Below are positions 50,613-54,833 of a stretch of DNA of 54,833 nucleotides, piece after piece. The stretch covers positions 1-54,833 of the forward strand of contig SVQH01000019.1 of NCBI GenBank assembly GCA_015065425.1, given 5' to 3'. Numbering within the stretch: position 1 is the stretch's first letter; each line of letters starts with the position of its first letter. The notes under the pieces were generated by a model. It searched no databases. It was not told where the DNA came from and was given only the letters and a program-made list of their open reading frames with translations. The translations under genes were made by a program, and so were the position numbers. The stretch comes from Oscillospiraceae bacterium (lineage in GTDB: Bacteria > Bacillota > Clostridia > Oscillospirales > Acutalibacteraceae).

Positions 50613-52391
50613 ATGTCACTTACAACAAATAAGTCAATTCTCAGCTGGATAGAAGAGAAGGTTGAACTTGTAAAGCCCGACAAAATCGTCTGGATTGACG
50701 GTTCAAAAGAACAGATCGAAGCTCTCAGAGCAGAGGCTTGTTCTACCGGTGAAATGATAAAGCTCAACGAAGAACTTCTTCCCGACTGCTATCTTCACAG
50801 AACTCATCCCACTGATGTTGCCCGTGTTGAAGACAGAACTCTTATCTGCACTCCTACACAGGAAGAAGCAGGTCCCACAAATCATTGGATGGAGCCCGGC
50901 GAATGCTATAAAATGCTCTATAACATTGCCCGTGATTCTTATAAGGGAAGAACTATGTATGTAATTCCTTATTCAATGGGTCCCGTAGGTTCAAAGTTCT
51001 CAAAGGCCGGTATCGAACTTACTGACTCCATCTATGTTGTACTCAACATGGCTATCATGACAAGAGTCGGCAAATCTGTTCTTGACGTGCTCGGTGATTC
51101 AAATGACTGGGTAAGAGGTCTTCACTGTAAATGTGATATCGATCCCGAAAAGCGTTGGATTTGTCAGTTCCCTCAGGACAATACCATCATCTCCGTGAAC
51201 TCAGGTTACGGCGGAAATGTTCTTCTTGGTAAGAAGTGCTTTGCTCTTCGTATCGCTTCCTATCAGGGCTGGAAAGAAGGCTGGCAGGCTGAGCACATGC
51301 TTATCCTCGGTGTTGAAAATCCCCAGGGTGAAACAAAGTATATCTGTGCTGCTTTCCCCTCTGCTTGCGGTAAGACCAACCTTGCTATGCTTATTCCTCC
51401 CGAAGGATATCAGAAGGCAGGTTATAAGGTATGGTGCGTAGGCGATGATATTTCTTGGATCCGTAAGGGTGAAGACGGAAGACTTTATGCTATCAACCCC
51501 GAAAACGGTTTCTTCGGTGTTGCTCCCGGCACAAATATGAAGTCCAATCCCAATGCACTTCTTTCAACCAAGAAGGGCACAATCTTTACAAATGTTGCTC
51601 ACAACCTTGATAACAATACAGTATGGTGGGAAGGACTTGACAAGAATCCTCCCGCAAATGCAAATGACTGGATAGGTGAGCCTTGGAACGGAACAACTTC
51701 CGAAGTCAAGGGTGCTCATCCCAACTCAAGATTTACAGCTCCCGCTGTAAACTGTCCTTGCCTCAGCTCAGAATTTGAGAATCCTCAGGGTGTTCCGATT
51801 TCTGCTTTTGTTTTCGGCGGCAGACGTGCTAAGCTTGCTCCTCTTGTATATCAGTCTAAGGACTGGAACAACGGCGTATTCGTAGGTTCTATCATGGCTT
51901 CCGAAACCACAGCAGCTGCTGCAGGTGCAGTAGGCGTTGTCCGTCGTGACCCCATGGCAATGCTTCCTTTCTGCGGATACAACATGGGTGACTATTGGCA
52001 GCACTGGATTGAAATCGGTAAGACTCTTGATCCCGAAAAGGCTCCCAAGATATTCAATGTTAACTGGTTCAGAAAAGATGACGAAGGTAACTTCCTCTGG
52101 CCCGGATTCGGTGATAACCTCAGAGTTCTCAACTGGATACTTGACCGTTGCGATGGTAAGGTTGACGCAAGAGAAACTGCAATCGGTTATGTTCCCTTTG
52201 CTGATGACATTGACCTTGCAGGTATTGAAGATGAAGTTTCCAAGGAAACCCTTGAATCAATTCTTGTTGTTGATAACGACCTCTGGAAGGGTGAAATCCC
52301 CGGAATCGAAGAGTTCTATGCTAAGTTCGGCGATAAACTTCCCGAAACTCTCAAAAACGAACTCGAAAATCTCAGAGCAAGTCTCAACTGA
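50613..52391 (+). CDS. pckG: Phosphoenolpyruvate carboxykinase, GTP type
   Basis: Interconverts oxaloacetate plus GTP and PEP plus CO2 plus GDP. 592 residues: LHRTHPTDVARVEDRT near the N-terminus, YVIPYSMGPVGS, the kinase P-loop FPSACGKTNLAML (about 255), VGDDISWIRKG (metal), PNSRFTAPAVNCP and RDPMAMLPFCGYNMGDYW, all of the GTP-dependent (vertebrate/Clostridia) class and not the ATP type. In anaerobes it often runs toward oxaloacetate as part of fermentative C4 metabolism; the orphan fumarase subunit at 5.2 kb would belong to the same pathway. AAGGAGAG precedes the ATG. High-codon-bias text suggests strong expression. Confidence 0.96.
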   Translation: MSLTTNKSILSWIEEKVELVKPDKIVWIDGSKEQIEALRAEACSTGEMIKLNEELLPDCYLHRTHPTDVARVEDRTLICTPTQEEAGPTNHWMEPGECYKMLYNIARDSYKGRTMYVIPYSMGPVGSKFSKAGIELTDSIYVVLNMAIMTRVGKSVLDVLGDSNDWVRGLHCKCDIDPEKRWICQFPQDNTIISVNSGYGGNVLLGKKCFALRIASYQGWKEGWQAEHMLILGVENPQGETKYICAAFPSACGKTNLAMLIPPEGYQKAGYKVWCVGDDISWIRKGEDGRLYAINPENGFFGVAPGTNMKSNPNALLSTKKGTIFTNVAHNLDNNTVWWEGLDKNPPANANDWIGEPWNGTTSEVKGAHPNSRFTAPAVNCPCLSSEFENPQGVPISAFVFGGRRAKLAPLVYQSKDWNNGVFVGSIMASETTAAAAGAVGVVRRDPMAMLPFCGYNMGDYWQHWIEIGKTLDPEKAPKIFNVNWFRKDDEGNFLWPGFGDNLRVLNWILDRCDGKVDARETAIGYVPFADDIDLAGIEDEVSKETLESILVVDNDLWKGEIPGIEEFYAKFGDKLPETLKNELENLRASLN

Positions 52392-52404
52392 TAAATATAT
52401 TTTT

Positions 52405-52437
52405 GGTACCGTCTGTTTTTTTGGCGGTACTTTTTTT
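52405..52437 (+). terminator. Terminator of pckG
   Basis: GTACCG (52406-52411) with CGGTAC (52425-52430), plus seven T. Confidence 0.75.
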
Positions 52438-52475
52438 ATTATATAGCAAATTACTCGCATCGTGAGTAATTTGCT
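52436..52475. repeat. Palindromic repeat, copy 1
   Basis: TTATTATATAGCAAATTACT begins the element (52436-52455), then an inverted copy GAGTAATTTGCT (52464-52475) closes a 12-bp stem around GCATCGT. A second copy with 21 of 22 identical leading bases is at 54578. Downstream, GATAAATCGTAA (52559-52570) is also shared with copy 2. Confidence 0.75.
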
Positions 52476-52533
52476 TATAATTCGCTTTCAGCTCATTGAA
52501 TGACGCAAGCTTATTGAACAAGAAACACCGATT

Positions 52534-52556
52534 CCCCCAAGACCCGGGGCAGGGGG
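52534..52556. repeat. GC-rich hairpin in AT-rich spacer
   Basis: CCCCC (52534-52538) and GGGGG (52552-52556) flank an inner CCCGGGG; the 23 bases are almost all G or C (about 83%) within a spacer that is otherwise AT-rich. Function unknown; it may be part of the repeat family seen on either side of the sigma-factor cassette. The rest of 52476-52590 holds nothing else recognisable. Confidence 0.5.
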
Positions 52557-52590
52557 TTGATAAATCGTAAGATTTTTTCTTATATTTATG

Positions 52591-52620
52591 TTGACATAAT
52601 ATTACAATTTATATTAAAAT
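52591..52620 (+). promoter_or_regulatory. Sigma-A promoter of the ECF sigma gene
   Basis: TTGACA (52591-52596), 18-base spacer, TAAAAT (52615-52620), 31 bases before the start codon. Confidence 0.55.
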
Positions 52621-52651
52621 AAATATAAAATAAATTTAATGGTGGAAAATT

Positions 52652-53215
52652 TTGGAATTTGATGATAACAGTCTCAGAAATTGTGAAAAGCTGATTGAGC
52701 AATATTCTGATAACTTAAAAAGATTATGTCAAATAAAATTAAATTACAATGTAAGTGAAATTGATGATGTTATAGCAGAAACCAATTTCGCTTTTATGGT
52801 CATGTTTTCAAACGGTAAACTGCCTGATAATCCAAAGGCTTGGCTTTACGGTACTGCAAATAACATAATAAAGAAAAAATATTCTGAAATTGATAATGAT
52901 AAAAAACATAAGGTGAGTTTGGATTCGGACTTTTATGACTTATCTTTTCTGTATGCTACTCCTGATTTTGCAGAAGATATGATATCTGACGAGCATATAG
53001 AACGCTTGGCTCAGGAAATCGAAAGAGAACTTGACAAAGAAGAAAATATTATACTTGAACTTTTTCACCATGAACATAAGTCATTACGTGAAATAGCAGA
53101 TGTTCTTGGTAAAAGCGAAGCTGCAGTTAAACAAAAACATTACCGCCTTTGTAGGAAAATTAAGAAGCGAGTAAAAGAAATTTTAGAAAATTCTGAATAT
53201 TTTTTAAAAAAATAG
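52652..53215 (+). CDS. ECF-type RNA polymerase sigma factor
   Basis: A 187-residue sigma-70 family protein containing only regions 2 and 4. Region 2 lies at about 8-75 (YSDNLKRLCQIKLN, IDDVIAETNFAFMVMFSNG, NPKAWLYGTANNIIKKKY) and region 4 at about 115-175 (KEENIILELFHHEHKSLREIADVLGKSEAAVKQKHYRLCRKIKKRV, with the helix-turn-helix around SLREIADVLGKSEAAVKQ). Start is TTG 52652 with GGTGG six bases upstream; no in-frame ATG gives a full protein. Followed by a membrane protein that is likely its anti-sigma factor, 49 bases later. The codon usage is noticeably more AT-rich than in the housekeeping genes. Confidence 0.88.
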   Translation: MEFDDNSLRNCEKLIEQYSDNLKRLCQIKLNYNVSEIDDVIAETNFAFMVMFSNGKLPDNPKAWLYGTANNIIKKKYSEIDNDKKHKVSLDSDFYDLSFLYATPDFAEDMISDEHIERLAQEIERELDKEENIILELFHHEHKSLREIADVLGKSEAAVKQKHYRLCRKIKKRVKEILENSEYFLKK

Positions 53216-53246
53216 TGTTACTTTTTTTGAAAATTTGCACTATATA
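53215..53246 (+). promoter_or_regulatory. Predicted ECF promoter in front of the anti-sigma-like gene
   Basis: GTGTTACTTTTTT (53215-53227), then TTTGCAC (53234-53240) and TATATA. The same two blocks with the same distance occur at 54742-54773. Proposed as the target of the neighbouring ECF sigma factor; the GTTAC -35 is separated from CAC by 16 bases. Confidence 0.5.
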
Positions 53247-53264
53247 TATGAAGGTGGTGTTATA

Positions 53265-54011
53265 TTGGACAAAAATATATTAAAAAGTATATTAGAAACT
53301 GATTCTTTGCAATTTTCTCGCGAAGAAATCCAAAGTCTCTTGGATGAGGAATTGGAAAAAGAAGCTGAGTTTATGGACACAGAGCTTATTGATATGTGTA
53401 TTGATGTTCTGGAGTCAAAAAAGACATTCGAAAACAAAACAACTTTTTCAAAAAAGAAGATAATAAGAAGTTCATTTGTTATAGCTGCTGTCGTAGGTAT
53501 TTTGGCTTGTATGATAATTGCAGGTACTGCAAAATCATCAAGATTTGACATACCGTCTGAATACATAACCAAAGAAGGTGAATTTTATCGGTTGAACATA
53601 CCTTGGCGAACCGAAACTTTTATAAAAATTCCCGCAAATTATGAAAATTATGTTTTACCGACTTTTTTTGTAAGCGATAAGTGTGTATTATCACAGCCGT
53701 CTCAGGAAGAACAGGATACAATAATACCTTTTACTGTTATTGATTCCGATATCTGCGGAACTGTCTTCATTTATGATAATACTCTGTATTTTGACAGCAG
53801 TTCAGAAAGATTTGTAACACAATGCGTAACAACCAAAACTGAGGGCATCGGACTTCTTACAAACAACGGCTTTAATGTACTGGTAATTTCCACGGGTGAT
53901 GGTTATACTTCCATTTCATATTCTCTTTACGGTATGAATTATACTGTAAGATTAGAAAACTGTGATTATCCTGAAGCTATGGAAATTGCAAAAAATTTCA
54001 AAGGAGAATGA
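53265..54011 (+). CDS. Membrane-anchored anti-sigma-like protein
   Basis: A 248-residue type II membrane protein: cytoplasmic N-terminal part (1-69, acidic, helical, FSREEIQSLLDEELEKEAEF), one membrane segment (70-88, SFVIAAVVGILACMIIAGT) and an extracytoplasmic domain of about 160 residues, mostly beta, with two Cys. No catalytic motif and no classical zinc-binding anti-sigma HxxxCxxC. Position directly after an ECF sigma gene, one membrane segment and an N-in topology support an anti-sigma role; that is inference. Start is TTG 53265 (AAGGTGG upstream); no ATG is in frame nearby. Its stop overlaps the start region of the next gene. Confidence 0.65.
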   Translation: MDKNILKSILETDSLQFSREEIQSLLDEELEKEAEFMDTELIDMCIDVLESKKTFENKTTFSKKKIIRSSFVIAAVVGILACMIIAGTAKSSRFDIPSEYITKEGEFYRLNIPWRTETFIKIPANYENYVLPTFFVSDKCVLSQPSQEEQDTIIPFTVIDSDICGTVFIYDNTLYFDSSSERFVTQCVTTKTEGIGLLTNNGFNVLVISTGDGYTSISYSLYGMNYTVRLENCDYPEAMEIAKNFKGE

Positions 54012-54013
54012 AA

Positions 54014-54514
54014 ATGAAAAAAATTTTTAAAACTTGTATTATTTTTCTTCTTGTCGCAATAAGCATAACACCTGTTCAGGCTTTTGCTTATAATTCACAG
54101 ATGCTCGAATTACAGGAGGTTTTTCTGTCTGAAGAAGAATTTTCCGCAATACTTGAAAACGGTGTAACCGTATATCCTGAAAACCGTGCAACCGGTCTTA
54201 TTGTTGCTCCAACAGTTTCCGTGCAAAAGTATAATGGAGAACTTTTAATCGCAACAAGACTTGAATGTATTTCTACCGTAAAAAAATGCGGTTGCAAACT
54301 TATTGATGTATACAGACGCAAGACTTCTTCTGATTCGTGGTTCCATTACGGTTATTATGAAGATCTTTATTCGGATAGTAATATATCTGAAATTTCAAGA
54401 TTACTTGATGTTCACAGCGGATATTATTACTATGTAAAAGTTACTTTCTATGCAAAGAAAAACATTTTTTCAACTGAAACTTTGGAAGTAACATCACCGA
54501 CTATTTATATCTGA
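54014..54514 (+). CDS. Secreted protein of unknown function
   Basis: A 166-residue exported protein. The signal peptide is KKIFKTCIIFLLVAISITPV with a likely cut after QAFA. The mature part is beta-rich with CGCKLIDVYRRKTSS and SGYYYYVKVTFYAKK; two close Cys could form a disulfide. No family recognised. Both ATGs (54008 and 54014) are in frame; AAGGAG at 54001-54006 has correct spacing only for 54014. It ends the sigma/anti-sigma operon. It may be the sensor, effector or target of the system. Confidence 0.6.
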   Translation: MKKIFKTCIIFLLVAISITPVQAFAYNSQMLELQEVFLSEEEFSAILENGVTVYPENRATGLIVAPTVSVQKYNGELLIATRLECISTVKKCGCKLIDVYRRKTSSDSWFHYGYYEDLYSDSNISEISRLLDVHSGYYYYVKVTFYAKKNIFSTETLEVTSPTIYI

Positions 54515-54534
54515 TTTTTTTTCGCACCACCTTC

Positions 54535-54558
54535 AACCTGCTTCGGCAGGTTTTTTTC
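54535..54558 (+). terminator. Terminator of the sigma-factor operon
   Basis: ACCTGC-TTCG-GCAGGT stem (54536-54541 with 54546-54551), extended by A/T, followed by seven T. The stable TTCG tetraloop makes this a strong signal. Confidence 0.85.
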
Positions 54559-54577
54559 TTTTAAAAAATTTAATATT

Positions 54578-54616
54578 TTATTATATAGGAAATTACTCGT
54601 TTCGCAAGTAATTTGC
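54578..54616. repeat. Palindromic repeat, copy 2
   Basis: TTATTATATAGGAAATTACT (54578-54597) followed by CG, a TTTCGC loop and AAGTAATTTGC (54606-54616). Compare copy 1 at 52436. GATAAATCGTAA recurs at 54634-54645. The rest of 54646-54741 shows only an AT-rich hairpin TATTCT...AGAATA. Confidence 0.75.
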
Positions 54617-54741
54617 ATAGATCACAGTGTGGGGATAAATCGTAAAAGTTATTCTTTTTAAGAGAATATGTACAAATGAACAGCAATTTTCTTGTGTAAT
54701 GTAACAAATATTAAAAAATTGTAAAATAATTTGAATTTTGT

Positions 54742-54773
54742 GTGTTACTTTTTTCATTTTTTTGCACGTATAT
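54742..54773 (+). promoter_or_regulatory. Second predicted ECF promoter
   Basis: GTGTTACTTTTTT (54742-54754; 13 of 13 bases equal to the copy at 53215), six unlike bases, TTTGCAC (54761-54767), then GTATATA. It drives the gene beginning at 54819. Confidence 0.5.
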
Positions 54774-54818
54774 AACAGCAGGAGAAAATCTTGCTTAAAG
54801 GTGAAAGGAGTGAATTGC

Positions 54819-54833
54819 ATGAAAACATTAATG
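54819..54833 (+). CDS. Start of a gene cut by the window edge
   Basis: ATG 54819 with AAAGGAG upstream (54804-54810) begins MKTLM and runs off the window. It lies behind the second ECF-like promoter, so it is probably a member of the same regulon; the product cannot be named. Confidence 0.45.

Noticed and set aside
54742-54773. Second ECF-like motif as a plain sigma-A promoter
   Set aside because: A TATATA block is present but no TTGACA-like box lies 17 bases upstream, whereas the GTGTTAC/TTTGCAC pair is shared with the 53215 site.
1-54833. CRISPR arrays, insertion sequences, integrases, phage genes
   Set aside because: I looked for regularly spaced repeats, transposase or recombinase motifs and phage structural proteins on both strands and saw none.

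Overview
This window looks like chromosome from a low-GC, spore-forming, anaerobic clostridial bacterium, most likely a gut Ruminococcaceae/Oscillospiraceae relative. The reasons are a SpoVT sporulation regulator, GTP-type PEP carboxykinase, a lineage-type PcrA with a 2B-side insert, NrdR, CoaX, many carbohydrate-active enzymes (GH3, GH4, GH5, GH78, GH125), AGGAGG ribosome sites, near-consensus sigma-A promoters and AT-rich intergenic DNA. Nothing here looks like phage, transposon, integron or CRISPR DNA. The only stretch that reads as an accessory cassette is the right end (about 52.4 kb onward).

Layout. 0.1-5.7 kb: a membrane-anchored glycerophosphodiesterase (-); an operon of a SecB-like protein, a VTT/TVP38 membrane protein and a GH4 enzyme (+); nagB (-); a DivIVA-like coiled-coil gene translationally coupled to an orphan fumarase beta subunit, followed by pcrA (+). 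8.2-11 kb: rodA (-) diverges from tsaE-tsaB-rpiB (+). 11.1-17 kb: a minus-strand run of a circularly permuted GH3 beta-glucosidase, purC, a GH125 mannosidase with a GNAT gene, and an aquaporin. 17.2-21.7 kb: an exonuclease with a zinc ribbon, a large amidase and RadC (+). 21.8-28.3 kb: a nitroreductase and a GH78 enzyme (-) diverge from a glutaminase-A-like enzyme and coaX (+); then nrdR and a TIM-barrel isomerase (-). 28.3-35.3 kb: a small membrane protein, secG with tRNA-Lys, a FucO-like dehydrogenase, a palindrome-rich divergent control region in front of a secreted GH5 enzyme, a DUF4317 protein, an ADP-ribosylglycohydrolase and a four-helix protein. 35.6-42.8 kb: tRNA-Ser(CGA), a DMT transporter, an ABC exporter, a phosphopantetheinyl transferase, spoVT, and a P-type ATPase behind a yybP-ykoY (Mn2+) riboswitch. 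42.9-46.4 kb: a second glycerophosphodiesterase with a TIM-barrel partner, an SF0329-like protein, tRNA-Ser(GGA) and dusB (-). 46.4-52.4 kb: polA-rimI-tsaD and PEPCK (+). 52.4-54.8 kb: an ECF sigma factor, a membrane anti-sigma-like protein and a secreted protein, between two copies of a repeat.

How the parts connect. The t6A genes are present as two separated blocks (tsaE-tsaB and rimI-tsaD). GH3, GH5, GH78, GH125 and GH4 point to plant or host glycan use. FucO would dispose of lactaldehyde from deoxyhexoses such as rhamnose. The riboswitch argues that the P-type ATPase handles Mn2+. The most novel-looking items are the sigma/anti-sigma cassette, whose two output promoters share the same 13-base -35 block and 7-base -10 block at identical spacing; the array of TTGTGA-N7-TCACAA palindromes at 30.7 kb; and the long stem-loop that buries the spoVT ribosome-binding site. 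All functional statements rest on motif reading by eye; no database search was run.
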